From: Oceanobacillus rekensis
GTDB lineage: Bacteria > Bacillota > Bacilli > Bacillales > Amphibacillaceae
Reading direction: 5' to 3'
Assembly (NCBI RefSeq): GCF_002153375.1
Contig: NZ_MTBQ01000001.1
Location: 620,001-684,000, forward strand
DNA length: 64,000 nt
The notes under the pieces were generated by a model. It made no database searches, had not been told where the DNA came from, and saw only the letters and a list, made by a program, of their open reading frames with translations. This document shows, in pieces, positions 47,966 through 57,037 of the stretch (positions within the stretch are counted from its first letter, which is position 1; each line of letters opens with the position of its first letter). Made by a program: the position numbers and the translations under genes.

Positions 47966-49594
47966 CTATTCCTGAGTTACCTTATTTCGTTCTTTATTAA
48001 AAACAAGTCCTTCTATACTACTTTCTTCAAGGAACTTTCTAAAATTACCGAGTCCTCCCATATAGAACCTTACTGCGCTTTTCTTACCAGGAACATTAGC
48101 TCCGAAAATCCATGATTGCGCTGATGAAAATACCGTCGCATCTGCAATTGTTCTGCACGTTTCAAGCCATTCGCTTTCAGCATCAGCAGTTGGTTCAACG
48201 GTGTTCAAATTGTTTTCAACCATCTGTTTAACCATGTCTGAAATCCACTCGACCTGGGTTCCAATCGTAGGCACCAGGTTTGTGAATGGACCATTTGGCC
48301 CAAGAATCATGAACATATTAGGAAAGTCCGTGTTCATGATACCAAGATAACCTGTTGGACCGTCTTCCCATTTGTCCTGAATCGCCACACCATTTCGGCC
48401 ACGGAGATCCATTTTGACATAGTTTCCTTCGACTGCATCGAACCCGGTTGCATAGATTAATACGTCCAGATCATATTCGCCATCCGTTGTTTTGACGCCT
48501 TTTGGTGTAAGTTCTTGAATAGGATTTTGCTTCACATCAACGAGTGAAACATTGCCCCTATTAAAGGTTTCATAGTACCCATTATCTGCCGCTGGGCGTC
48601 TTGCATACAATTCCTGTGGTGTCAATTTTTCAGCAGTCTCTTTGTCTTTAACAATTTGGTTAATTTTCTTTCGGATGAAACTTGCCGCAGCCTCATTAGC
48701 CTCTGTGTCTGTCGCAATATCACCAAAAGTACCAAACATAAAGCGGAAACCATTTCCTTTATTCCAATATTCTTCAAAAATACGTTCCCGTTCCTCTTCA
48801 GATACTGAAAATGCAGGTACGTCGCTTTCCTCATACCCAAAAGCTGTAGCTGAATTTTTTACCTGGTCCCAGATTTTGTCATAATTGGCTTTAATCTCGT
48901 TAATTTCTTCTTCTGACTGGGGTCTTTTTCCAAGTGGAACACTATATTGTGGCGTACGCTGAAATACTGTAAGATGACCACACTGAGGCGCAATAGCAGT
49001 TATCAATTGGATTCCTGTTGACCCGGTACCAATCACCCCGACACGTTTCCCCTCCAGGCTGACTCCATCTGGCCAAGCACCAGTATGATATTGTTCTCCT
49101 TGAAAGATTTCGTTTCCTTTGAACATTGGTTTATTGGTTGACGACAATAGACCAAGACCAGTCACCAAATATTTTGCAGTAACCGTATCACCTTTGTCTG
49201 TAGTAACTTCCCAATAGTCACCCTCCTCATTGTATTGGGCTGCCTTGATTTCTCTGTTGAATTGATAGCTGCGATACAAATCATAACGCTCAGCAACATG
49301 AGTCAAATAATTCAGCACTTCTTTCTGTGTTAAATAATTACTCTCCCATGTCCACTCTTGCAGCAATTCCTTATCAAATGAATAACGATAAACAAAGCTT
49401 TCACTATCAGACAGGGCACCAGGATATCGATTCCAATACCAGGTACCTCCCACATCGCCGCCTTTTTCATAGCCACACACGCTTAGCCCAAGTTCATTTT
49501 GCAACTTGTGAACTGCATAAAGACCGCCGAACCCCGCACCAATAACCACTGCATCAAAGTCTAACCCAACATTAACCCGATTATTTTCACTCAT
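47966..49594 (-). CDS. Baeyer-Villiger monooxygenase, cyclohexanone monooxygenase-like
   Basis: The 542-residue protein has two Rossmann motifs, GAGFGG (residues 19-24, FAD) and GTGSTG (about 188, NADPH), with the Baeyer-Villiger fingerprint FQGEQYHTGAWP between them (about 165), and ATGFDAVEGNYV near 385. Length (542 against 543) and collinear blocks such as GTWYWNRYPGALSDSE and MFMILGPNGPFTNL resemble Acinetobacter cyclohexanone monooxygenase as I remember it. It should insert oxygen beside a ketone carbonyl to give a lactone or ester, using NADPH and O2. It follows the esterase gene, a pairing typical of ring-ketone or methyl-ketone degradation. Confidence 0.92.
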   Translation of the reverse strand: MSENNRVNVGLDFDAVVIGAGFGGLYAVHKLQNELGLSVCGYEKGGDVGGTWYWNRYPGALSDSESFVYRYSFDKELLQEWTWESNYLTQKEVLNYLTHVAERYDLYRSYQFNREIKAAQYNEEGDYWEVTTDKGDTVTAKYLVTGLGLLSSTNKPMFKGNEIFQGEQYHTGAWPDGVSLEGKRVGVIGTGSTGIQLITAIAPQCGHLTVFQRTPQYSVPLGKRPQSEEEINEIKANYDKIWDQVKNSATAFGYEESDVPAFSVSEEERERIFEEYWNKGNGFRFMFGTFGDIATDTEANEAAASFIRKKINQIVKDKETAEKLTPQELYARRPAADNGYYETFNRGNVSLVDVKQNPIQELTPKGVKTTDGEYDLDVLIYATGFDAVEGNYVKMDLRGRNGVAIQDKWEDGPTGYLGIMNTDFPNMFMILGPNGPFTNLVPTIGTQVEWISDMVKQMVENNLNTVEPTADAESEWLETCRTIADATVFSSAQSWIFGANVPGKKSAVRFYMGGLGNFRKFLEESSIEGLVFNKERNKVTQE

Positions 49595-49765
49595 AATTTG
49601 CCTCCTTATGATTTAAAATATTTTTAGTAACCTTGTCTTCTTCCAATTCCTGTTATTAAATCCACCTTGGCTGTTCTGCAGACTCATGGTGAGCGGGTTA
49701 TGCACCAAGAAGGATTGTCTATCAATCAAACTTTCTCATTTCAATAGTGTTTATTTCGCTTTACA

Positions 49766-50680
49766 TTACTTTTCCAAAGCTTTATACCAGTCTGCAATTC
49801 TCTTAATCTCTTGGTCAGCTTCTGGAGCACGTCCTGCTAAGCTAGGGAATACATGTTGCATACCTTCCACAACGGACAATGTTGAATTAACCCCTGCTTC
49901 TTTGGCAAGCTCGTGCAAACGTCTTGCATCATCCAATAGTGACTCGTCTCCTCCTGCATTAATGTATAACGAAGGAAAGTCACTGAAATCAGCATGTAAG
50001 GGATTTACCAGCGGGTTTGTTGCCTTTGCTTCATCGTCTCCTATATAGCCTGCACGCATCCCTTCGAGTAGTGGGCGTGATATAAGAGCATCCGTTGAAT
50101 CATTTGTATCAAGCGTCTCACCAGACAATTCCATATCAAGCCATGGTGAAAAAGCGATGACACTTCCCGGTAGTTCAAGTCCCTCTTCACGAAACTTTAG
50201 TACAGAAGATATAGCAAGGTTTCCACCTGCTGAATCCCCGATTGTTGTCACATTTTCAGGTTTAATACCGGAATCCAACAATGTCTTATAAACATTCACA
50301 AGTTCTTCCAGCTGGGATGGAAAAGGATTCTCAGGAGCACGCTCGTAATCCACTACCAATGAAGATATATTAAGCGCTTTTGCAACATGACCAGCCAGTT
50401 TACGATGGCTGTCTGCAGAGCCTACCGCAAACCCGCCACCATGGGTATAAATAAGCACTTTGGATTTGTCACAGCCAACTGGAAATGTCCAAACGGCATT
50501 AACTCCTCCTACTTGTTCTGTCTTATAAGTAACATTCTCAGGTTCATATGTTGGTTTTCCCCACTCGTCGAAAAGACTGCGTTGATCCGAAAGTCTCATG
50601 TCGGGATTTTCCAACATACGGTCGCTCCAATCCTTGTAAAGATCTTTCAAGTATCTTGCTTCTTTTGTAATCGATTTCAT
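49766..50680 (-). CDS. Alpha/beta hydrolase, hormone-sensitive lipase (HSL) family esterase/lactonase
   Basis: The 304-residue protein has the HSL oxyanion-hole motif HGGGFAVGS (about residues 80-88), the nucleophile elbow GDSAGGNLA (about 149-157), the acid Asp in NAGGDESLLDDA and the His in GMQHVFPSL. It is cytoplasmic. In the route it would open the lactone made by the monooxygenase to the hydroxy acid (ChnC role). It is the first gene of the island, with GGAGGAG eight bases before the ATG. Confidence 0.9.
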   Translation of the reverse strand: MKSITKEARYLKDLYKDWSDRMLENPDMRLSDQRSLFDEWGKPTYEPENVTYKTEQVGGVNAVWTFPVGCDKSKVLIYTHGGGFAVGSADSHRKLAGHVAKALNISSLVVDYERAPENPFPSQLEELVNVYKTLLDSGIKPENVTTIGDSAGGNLAISSVLKFREEGLELPGSVIAFSPWLDMELSGETLDTNDSTDALISRPLLEGMRAGYIGDDEAKATNPLVNPLHADFSDFPSLYINAGGDESLLDDARRLHELAKEAGVNSTLSVVEGMQHVFPSLAGRAPEADQEIKRIADWYKALEK

Positions 50681-51627
50681 TTTAAATCTCCTCCATTTAT
50701 ATTTTGCTTTCAGAGAGTTTTCTGGGTTTGCTGGAAGCTAGTATTACTAGATATTAATCTTTCACAACTTCTTTAATGGTTTATCTATCCATTTTACAGC
50801 CAATGACTTTAAGGGCTCTAGGACATCATTTCGCTATAAAGCCTCTTTTTACAGCTTACCTTGGGTTATGGAAATCTACCGACATCGTTTATCACATCAT
50901 CTGCAAGTTGATCTATCACTTCCAACATAAAGTCGATGTTAAGGTAATTACGTCCTGATAGATACCCAACCTTTTTGTGAATGCCTTCAAGATGCCCACT
51001 AGCGCTGGGCTATATTGATATCGCTTACATTCTTTAAATTAGGTTCTAAAAATTCTAGTAATATCCCATACTTTTCATAATGAATCCATCCCTACCTGAT
51101 TCGCTTCCTTAAATCTTATAATCTTTCGACATCCGGCACCCCCTGCTATTTATAATCCTACGGAAATCAGGATAAAGAGAAAATATTTGTCAAAAGCAGT
51201 AATTTCAATTGCAAGTCGATATCTATCGCAACCCTTATTCCGTATAATGGAATTGCTAGTCCATTTCCTTATCTCTCATAATAGACTGAACAATTCGACA
51301 AGTCAAGTATCATTTAATTATTTTTTCTGTTTATTAAATAAATACAGTTAATTTATTTTGTAAAAGTCTTCTTAAAAAAACAGTCGTTTTCCCCCTTATC
51401 GATTCCATCGACTTCTACTTACTATCTTCGTTATATTAATGACTTTCAGGATAAAGGCATTAACTTTTTCTCTATTAATGAGAAAAAATTGATACTACAA
51501 CAGCGATGGGGAAATAGTTTTTATGATATTTAGTGGATTAGCATAGTTTGAGCATGACATTATCTGAACGAGCAAAATATGGATTAGAAGTTACGAGAGC
51601 TTGTATAAGAAAAGGCGAGGACCAAAA
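50681..51627. other. Long region upstream of the catabolic island
   Basis: Nearly 950 bases without an intact gene. It must contain the promoter of the esterase/monooxygenase genes; I did not find a clear -35/-10 pair or operator close to the esterase start. The decayed gene at 50866-51154 lies inside it. Confidence 0.4.
50866..51154 (-). pseudogene. Decayed gene of unknown family
   Basis: Three successive coding-like stretches in shifting frames read on the minus strand: KIIRFKEANQVGMDS, then HYEKYGILLEFLEPNLKN and VSDINIAQR, then GHLEGIHKKVGYLSGRNYLN and ...MLEVIDQLADDVINDVGRF before a stop. Each has coding character and they join in order, so this is the remains of one gene hit by at least two frameshifts. 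I do not recognise the family; it precedes the catabolic island on the same strand. Confidence 0.5.
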
Positions 51628-51657
51628 AAAGACCAATTCTCGCTGGGATTGGTCTTT
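51628..51657 (-). terminator. Terminator downstream of the DUF4145-like gene
   Basis: AAAGACCAAT (51628-51637) and ATTGGTCTTT (51648-51657) pair perfectly; on the minus strand a run of T follows the stem. Confidence 0.7.
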
Positions 51658-51705
51658 AAGATCTATCAGAGTAAGAATATAGTATTCGGAAGATTTGTAG
51701 GCTAC

Positions 51706-51757
51706 CTTTTTCTGTCCCCCATAGCTTTACGGTATTAAGGCTACGAGAAACAGGCAC
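51706..51757. repeat. Dispersed hairpin repeat, degenerate copy 2
   Basis: Shares TGTCCCCCATAGCTTTACGGTATTAA-like core and the CAGGCACTTGAAT right end with the other copies, but the outer arms no longer pair well. Lies between the DUF4145-like stop and its terminator. Confidence 0.55.
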
Positions 51758-51784
51758 TTGAATCCCCGTCAAAACATGAGAACT

Positions 51785-52894
51785 TTATCCATTTTGAATT
51801 TGCTTAATCTGGTCAAACAAACTTTTCACAGTTCCTACACCAACATTTTCATACTTCGCAAGTATCATTAATTCTCGTGGTAATTGACCAACTGTTTCTA
51901 TCTGATCTTCTTTCAATTGTCTCAACAGGCTTGGAAAACCTGTAAATAATTCAGCATTTAATGGCGTGGATGCAATTTCTTCCGTTACGATAAGGTAATC
52001 CGTCTTATAGAAGAAAAGTAATTCGCCAGGTCGTTGTAAGAAAATTTCTCTTCTCTTTTTCTCTTCCTCTATGTAAACTTTCAATTCCTCAAATAATATT
52101 TCTTCATTTTTCTCCTTATATCGTTTCACATGTTTTGAAATACCTTCTAAATTATTTGGCAATTCACTAATAATTCGCCCTTGCTGTTCCGCACCCAACC
52201 GAATCAGAAATGTCTCGGACCTTTCAAAACGTTGAGGTAGAAGGAATGCATCACGGAGGAAATAAGGAATTTCTACTTTTTGATTCTTGTAATTAATGGT
52301 CCGAACCGTGGTAAAACCAGGTGGTATCGGTTCGCCGACCGTTTCCATTGTTGTGCCCGTTTGAGGTTCGGTCACGTCTGAATTCTCTTGCTTACTAACA
52401 GAAGCTACTAGAAGCTCTTCCAAAGCTTCTAACCTGATTTCAATTTCTGAAATATCATAGGATTCTTCCTGTGGAGCAGGATCCTGATAAACTGGTACTT
52501 CAAAATCCAAAGATCCGTATGTTTCCGTAAACCATCTTACAATTACATAAACTTCCTCCCAGGATAATAAAGCCTCCGAGTAGCGAAATTTCCGAGTATC
52601 ATGTGCAGCCTGATTGCCCATTTTCCTTACAAAATGCAATGAATCACGTACTTCAGTCGTAATGTACCCATTATCACTTAGTACGTCAATTCGTTCTATT
52701 AATGAAGTCCAACCGCCTTCAGGTAACTTTTCTTCTTTCATAACTAGCTGCAAAATGTTTTCAACAAATACTCTAGCATGTGTAAGCATTGTTCGTGGAC
52801 TTGAGAATATGCTGTTTTCTAGTTCTCTGGCAACCAATGCTAATTCTTTATTGAATGGCTCTAGAAATTGATAGTAATAGTTTTGTGCGCTCAC
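51785..52894 (-). CDS. DUF4145-like protein of unknown function
   Basis: The protein of about 369 residues has an N-terminal helical domain (NKELALVARELENSI, RVFVENILQLV, then FVRKMGNQAAHDTRKFRYS) of the DUF4145/HEPN-like type often seen at the front of HsdR-like restriction enzymes. A variable linker and a C-terminal part ending KSLFDQIKQIQNG follow; the end resembles a helix-hairpin-helix (ENVGVGTVKSLFDQI). The GTG at 52894 is 8 bases from AGGAGG, whereas the ATG at 52900 is only 2 bases away. A nucleic-acid or defence-related role is possible but not shown. Confidence 0.65.
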   Translation of the reverse strand: MSAQNYYYQFLEPFNKELALVARELENSIFSSPRTMLTHARVFVENILQLVMKEEKLPEGGWTSLIERIDVLSDNGYITTEVRDSLHFVRKMGNQAAHDTRKFRYSEALLSWEEVYVIVRWFTETYGSLDFEVPVYQDPAPQEESYDISEIEIRLEALEELLVASVSKQENSDVTEPQTGTTMETVGEPIPPGFTTVRTINYKNQKVEIPYFLRDAFLLPQRFERSETFLIRLGAEQQGRIISELPNNLEGISKHVKRYKEKNEEILFEELKVYIEEEKKRREIFLQRPGELLFFYKTDYLIVTEEIASTPLNAELFTGFPSLLRQLKEDQIETVGQLPRELMILAKYENVGVGTVKSLFDQIKQIQNG

Positions 52895-52900
52895 TTTCAT

Positions 52901-53282
52901 TTCCTCCTGTTCAAGTCTAATAAGAGGAAAATTGATTGATATAAGCATCTATTGATTTTCTCTCTCTCTGATTCTGTCCTTACTTTTTAACTAAATTGAT
53001 ATCATATGTTCTTTAATTTTATAATATCATAACGTGCGATGTATTTAACGACGATTGTTTCTTTTTCATTTACAAAGTCGTGACACCTCCCATCGCTTTA
53101 TAGCATTTAGTGGATAGCTGTACCTCCTGTTTCTTTACTCATTAATTCTTTTGAAACCAAACTCCGTAGCAATATCCTCTTCTGCAAAGTTGGGTTGTAG
53201 TTAGGTGAGTATGTTTGGTATTGCAAGCATTTGGAACATACCTTGTTCGTCCCTTATCAGAATTCACTTTAAGAAAACATTA
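52901..53282. other. Intergenic region with a repeat scrap
   Basis: Holds a degenerate copy of the dispersed repeat at 53080-53123. On the minus strand a short coding-like tail (FAEEDIATEFGFKRINE) ends near 53141 and may be the end of a lost gene. Nothing else was found. Confidence 0.35.
53080..53123. repeat. Dispersed hairpin repeat, degenerate copy
   Basis: GTGACACCTCCCATCGCTTTA followed by a TAGCATTTAGTGGATAGC-type half resembles the family core, but the right arm has decayed. Confidence 0.4.
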
Positions 53283-53320
53283 AAAAGCAGCATTAGAGAA
53301 AATTCTCTAATGCTGCTTTT
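53283..53320 (-). terminator. Intrinsic terminator after the NADH oxidase gene
   Basis: Two 18-base arms pair perfectly (53283-53300 and 53303-53320), with A4 and T4 at the ends. It lies 54 bases beyond the stop at 53375. Confidence 0.85.
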
Positions 53321-53374
53321 CCGCTTTAGTATTCACTATACTTAAGGCCATTCACCAAAACCGTTTTTCTTTAA

Positions 53375-54754
53375 TTAAACAAGTACGGCTTCCTGTTTTT
53401 TAATTTTCCCAGTTTCCTTTGCCATTGCTTCCATTGCTTCCATTGCTACTTGATTTATGAAATTTATTGGTTTATTGTAATGTGGTTGGAAAAAGAAATC
53501 AGTTAATGCCAATTGTTCAATCGTCATATTGTTTGCAATACCCACGCTTATTGTGTTAATTGCCTGCGTAAAGTCAGCATCCGAAATGACTTGAGCACCA
53601 ACAATCCGATGGGTCTCAGTTTCATAGACTAGCTTTAATTGAATTACCGCATTTTCTGGCATGAATTCTGGACGATAGTTATCTACAATTGAGGCACTAT
53701 CTACAGATAATCCAGCTAATTTTGCAGCACTTTCTGTTAATCCTGTTGATGCAATATTATGATTGTATATTTTCAATCCTGAAGTGCCTTGTGTTCCAGG
53801 GTGCTCCAAGACTGGACGCACTAGATTATGAGCCACAAGTGTACCCATTCTAACCGCATTGGTTGCTAATGGAATATATGCCGGTTTTTTTGTTGCATTA
53901 TTAGTTACAGCACAGCAATCCCCCGCAGCATACACATCTTTCACACTTGTTTGCATATATTCATCAACAATAATTGCACCATTGCCCAACATATCTAATT
54001 GACCTTTAAATAGTCCTGTATTCGGTCTAAATCCAATACACATCACGACTAAGTCTGCGTTGTATTCTCCTTTATCCGTAATCACCTTTTTCACAGCATG
54101 AGTACCTTCAAATTCGGAAACAGTTCGACCAAGTGCCAAATCAATGCCACGTTGTTTGAAAGTTGTTTCAACAGGTGCAGTGAATGAATCATCTAAATAT
54201 CTGTTTAGAATTCTTTCTTCACTATCAATTAATGTGACATTTTTGCCGTTTTCTTCAAACGCTTCAACTAGCTCAACACCAATATATCCTGCTCCAACAA
54301 CGACAACATTTCGAGCGGATTCTGAACGTTTGATAATCTCTTTTGCATGGTCAAAGTTCTTACATAACAAAACGTTTTCCAGATCAGAACCGGGAATTGG
54401 TGGTGTTACAGGCCAAGAACCTGAAGTAATAATCAGCTTATCATAGCTATAGTTTTTCGTTTCATCTGTTTTCATATCTCTTGCTTGTATTTGCTTCCCG
54501 TCCACATCACAGGCCATCACTTCATGATTCATATGCATGTGTACACCAAGACTCTCGAATTGCTCTACAGAAGCGTAAAACAGTCCATTCGCATCTTTAA
54601 CCACGCCACCTACATATAGGGCAATACCACAAGAAAGGAATGAAACATTATCATTTTTTTCAAAAACATTAATTTGTGCGTCAGGGTAAAGGTTCAATAT
54701 ATTATTAATCGCTGCTGTTCCAGCGTGCGTACATCCAATAACTGCTACCTTCAT
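53375..54754 (-). CDS. nox: FAD-dependent NADH oxidase (water-forming type)
   Basis: The 459-residue protein has the Nox/CoA-disulfide reductase layout: N-terminal FAD site MKVAVIGCTHAGTAA, the redox Cys in SFLSCGIALYVGG (about residue 42), the NADH-binding VVVVGAGYIGVELVEAFEE, YAAGDC and a C-terminal dimerisation domain (FFFQPHYNKPINF). The single redox Cys reduces O2 to water with NADH. A TTG one codon upstream is also possible. Two Rex/Fnr-like sites lie 47-110 bases upstream, consistent with redox control. Confidence 0.88.
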   Translation of the reverse strand: MKVAVIGCTHAGTAAINNILNLYPDAQINVFEKNDNVSFLSCGIALYVGGVVKDANGLFYASVEQFESLGVHMHMNHEVMACDVDGKQIQARDMKTDETKNYSYDKLIITSGSWPVTPPIPGSDLENVLLCKNFDHAKEIIKRSESARNVVVVGAGYIGVELVEAFEENGKNVTLIDSEERILNRYLDDSFTAPVETTFKQRGIDLALGRTVSEFEGTHAVKKVITDKGEYNADLVVMCIGFRPNTGLFKGQLDMLGNGAIIVDEYMQTSVKDVYAAGDCCAVTNNATKKPAYIPLATNAVRMGTLVAHNLVRPVLEHPGTQGTSGLKIYNHNIASTGLTESAAKLAGLSVDSASIVDNYRPEFMPENAVIQLKLVYETETHRIVGAQVISDADFTQAINTISVGIANNMTIEQLALTDFFFQPHYNKPINFINQVAMEAMEAMAKETGKIKKQEAVLV

Positions 54755-54800
54755 CAATCATCATCCTCCAGCATTTATGTTCATTGCTTCACAACTTTAC

Positions 54801-54814
54801 GTGAAGTTATTCAC
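54801..54814 (-). promoter_or_regulatory. Rex/Fnr-like operator near the nox start
   Basis: GTGAA-GTTA-TTCAC is a perfect dyad and matches the core of the Rex consensus TGTGAANNNNTTCACA; the same sequence also fits the Bacillus Fnr pattern TGTGA-N6-TCACA with one mismatch at the end. It is about 47 bases upstream of the start codon, in the promoter region. Confidence 0.55.
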
Positions 54815-54845
54815 ATAAAAGATTTATAAACTTAATATACCATCA

Positions 54846-54862
54846 TGTGCATAACTTCACAA
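54846..54862 (-). promoter_or_regulatory. Second Rex/Fnr-like operator upstream of nox
   Basis: TGTGCATAACTTCACAA matches the Rex consensus with one mismatch in the left arm. Two sites 47 bases apart suggest cooperative repression that is relieved when NADH rises. Confidence 0.5.
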
Positions 54863-54872
54863 GTGAAAATAA

Positions 54873-55045
54873 TTGATTTACATAAATTTCATAGATTATA
54901 TTTATTTGGTAATATTTACTCTCCAAGTCCAAGCATTAAGTGATGAAGGAAGATGTGAAATCAGAAATCTCTCTATTCAGGATGTTAAAGACAAGCTATC
55001 ATTTTCAGAGTTCACCATGGAAGATGCTACGACCAGTGAGGTATT
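54873..55045 (+). other. Coding-like fragment of unknown origin
   Basis: A plus-strand frame reads LSDEGRCEIRNLSIQDVKDK and FSEFTMEDATTSEVFDTV before running into the dispersed repeat at 55056. It has no good ribosome binding site. It may be a remnant whose end was replaced by the repeat. Confidence 0.3.
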
Positions 55046-55055
55046 TGATACAGTG

Positions 55056-55105
55056 GTGTCAGTCCCCTACCGCTTTACAGTGTTAAAGTAGTTGGGGACT
55101 GGCAC
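55056..55105. repeat. Dispersed hairpin repeat, copy 3
   Basis: GTGTCAGTCCCC (55056-55067) pairs with GGGGACTGGCAC (55094-55105), enclosing the ACCGCTTTACAG-TGTTAAAGTAGT inner stem. Confidence 0.75.
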
Positions 55106-55147
55106 CTAGAATCTAAAGGTTTTCCTTTTTATATTTGTATTAATTAC

Positions 55148-55930
55148 TTAACTACCCCGCTGTTGCGTTCTGGATTCTGCCAACTTCATTAAGTAATAAT
55201 GTTCCTCCCTTGCCATATGGTCTGCCATCGAAGCCGTAAATGTTCCTAACACTTCCGCACTTAATTCCATTTCCTCCAGTTCATTCAAAAAAGTTTTAAA
55301 TAATTCTATTTCTACATCAACATTATCATTAAATCTATTTAATGCTGGAAATGTCTTAACATTTGCACGTAAATAACCCGTTAATTCAACAGCTTTCAAA
55401 TAAAATTGATCAAAGTGTTTGGTAAAGTTCTTGCTTTTTTCCTTTAGTCTTTTTTCTACTCCATCCATTCGATCATTAATTGCTCCTGCATGGCCAGAAG
55501 CATCAAGCAGCCAAATTAAATGATGATGTAATTCGTGGAATATTGGTGGTATGTTCCCTTTTTTGAGGTAGCTTAATACAAGTTGGTATTCTTCTAATTC
55601 GTTAACCATATGATTTAGAAAAGTAGGTGAAAGGTGAATGCCAATTCCATTACATAAATGTCGTTTGATGATGGAAAGTTTAAACTCTTTTAATTGCTCA
55701 ACAATCTCCTCAACAGTAATCGAAAAAGAAGTGGCATTAGATTCGGTGAGAGAACTTGCTTGGGCAAGAAGGTGATCGAAGTGTTCGATAAAATAAGCAG
55801 CTTTTGCAATGTCTTCTTTTTCGGAAGGATAAAGCGAATCATGGATAAAGCGAGAATGATCCCCAAGAACCTGGAGCCAAAACCGATGTTCAAAAACAAC
55901 ACTTTCTAAATAATTACCCAGTGTATACAT
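55148..55930 (-). CDS. DUF2935 family protein
   Basis: The 260-residue protein is almost entirely helical, with an N-terminal half (LESVVFEHRFWLQVLGDHSRFIHDSL) and a related C-terminal half (LDASGHAGAINDRMD, MADHMAREEHYYLMKL) rich in His and Glu. Its two four-helix bundles resemble metal- or ferritin-like DUF2935 proteins of Bacilli and Clostridia. His/Glu clusters suggest a metal site. Function unknown. Cytoplasmic. Confidence 0.75.
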   Translation of the reverse strand: MYTLGNYLESVVFEHRFWLQVLGDHSRFIHDSLYPSEKEDIAKAAYFIEHFDHLLAQASSLTESNATSFSITVEEIVEQLKEFKLSIIKRHLCNGIGIHLSPTFLNHMVNELEEYQLVLSYLKKGNIPPIFHELHHHLIWLLDASGHAGAINDRMDGVEKRLKEKSKNFTKHFDQFYLKAVELTGYLRANVKTFPALNRFNDNVDVEIELFKTFLNELEEMELSAEVLGTFTASMADHMAREEHYYLMKLAESRTQQRGS

Positions 55931-56162
55931 CCCCTTTATTTTGCACTTCGCTCCATTTTATTCAACATCGTATGATATTATTACGTACGTACTGTTTTTT
56001 CTTGCTTGCAAGAAATTGTAATTTAAAGTGCTGGATGTTCTACTGCTTCTTTTCCTTAGTTAAGGAAGCATGCAGACAGGCGAAGATTGATTATCGCCAT
56101 TCAGTCTTGCTGCTCTTTATCATATCCCGATAGACCCATTAAAAGGTCATTTTTTTCAATTA
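55931..56162. other. Intergenic region, no feature seen
   Basis: No credible frame or repeat in this stretch between the DUF2935 start and the terminator of the ParB-like gene. It must hold the DUF2935 promoter. Confidence 0.4.
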
Positions 56163-56188
56163 GAAAAACTGCACAAAACTCTGTGCAG
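56163..56188 (-). terminator. Intrinsic terminator after the ParB-like gene
   Basis: CTGCACA (56169-56175) pairs with TGTGCAG (56182-56188); on the minus strand the stem is followed by TTTTTC. Confidence 0.7.
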
Positions 56189-56322
56189 CCTCTCCCCCTT
56201 ACTTATTCAAATTTTATTTTCCCAAGCTCTCTCTAATTTATATTCTTGAAACAAAAATCATGATTATTAAACAAATTTAAATTATTATCAATTAGGGTAA
56301 TTATATTCGTACCCTATTTAAA

Positions 56323-56751
56323 TTACAACTTTGAATTCCAATATTTAATATATGCTTCATACCCTCTTACATCTTTTAAATATGCCACAAGCTGTTCCCC
56401 GCTCATTTTATAGGAATGTATACAAGAAACTCCATCACGAAACGCTTTCTCGATTCGATGATTTCCATCAATAATTACATGTATATTCGGACTGATTTCC
56501 GCTTGCAGTGTAGGTTGCGTAATATCAACCGTTGGCAAATGATCTTCATTGACCGAAGTATGCCAATGCGTTTTAAACCATTCGTTAATATCAATTTGCT
56601 CTTCTTCAACGTCTAAATCGCCCTTATTAATATGCTCCATAATTCTGGAGATATTGAATAGGAAAATTCCATTTCGAAAAATTTCGTCTCTTTCATTCAC
56701 AGGAAGTGGTTTGTAGTCAATGTTCATTTTGAACTTTCTATTTTTGTTCAT
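56323..56751 (-). CDS. Small ParB-like protein, 142 residues
   Basis: The central segment HVIIDGNHRIEKAFRDGV (about residues 91-108) is the ParB/Srx-like motif in which a polar residue pair binds a nucleotide or metal. The N-terminus is PVNERDEIFRNGIFLFNISR. Proteins of this size with this motif act as nucleotide-binding switches or nuclease subunits in mobile elements. It is transcribed alone, with AGGAGAA before the ATG, and followed by a terminator. Function unknown. Confidence 0.6.
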   Translation of the reverse strand: MNKNRKFKMNIDYKPLPVNERDEIFRNGIFLFNISRIMEHINKGDLDVEEEQIDINEWFKTHWHTSVNEDHLPTVDITQPTLQAEISPNIHVIIDGNHRIEKAFRDGVSCIHSYKMSGEQLVAYLKDVRGYEAYIKYWNSKL

Positions 56752-56861
56752 TTTGTTCTCCTGTTTTTAGTCCATTTAGTGTTTAATGCTTGTATTCTCC
56801 TATCCACAATTTCCTCATTACTTTTTTACGGACTGAATACAAACAAGGGGGTCACATCATT

Positions 56862-56905
56862 CCGTTCCCCACTGCTTTACGTATTAAAGCAATGGGGACT
56901 GGCAC
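56862..56905. repeat. Dispersed hairpin repeat, copy 4
   Basis: CCCCACTGCTTTA pairs with TAAAGCAATGGGG around a CGTAT loop; the ACTGGCACTTGAATT right end is intact and the left outer arm is partly lost. Confidence 0.7.
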
Positions 56906-57037
56906 TTGAATTCAATCTAAATTCATTATGAAAATGCCATACAATCCTTTTAATTACATATCCTTGTAGTAGAATATAAATAGAAACCCACAAATTTAAC
57001 ACCCATATTTGGTAAAAGAATTTATAGGAGGAATCTC

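Noticed and set aside
47966-50680. Acetone or butanone degradation as the only role of the BVMO-esterase pair
   Set aside because: It cannot be excluded, but alcohol and semialdehyde-type dehydrogenases, a CoA-transferase and a full beta-oxidation set fit a ring-opened dicarboxylate better.
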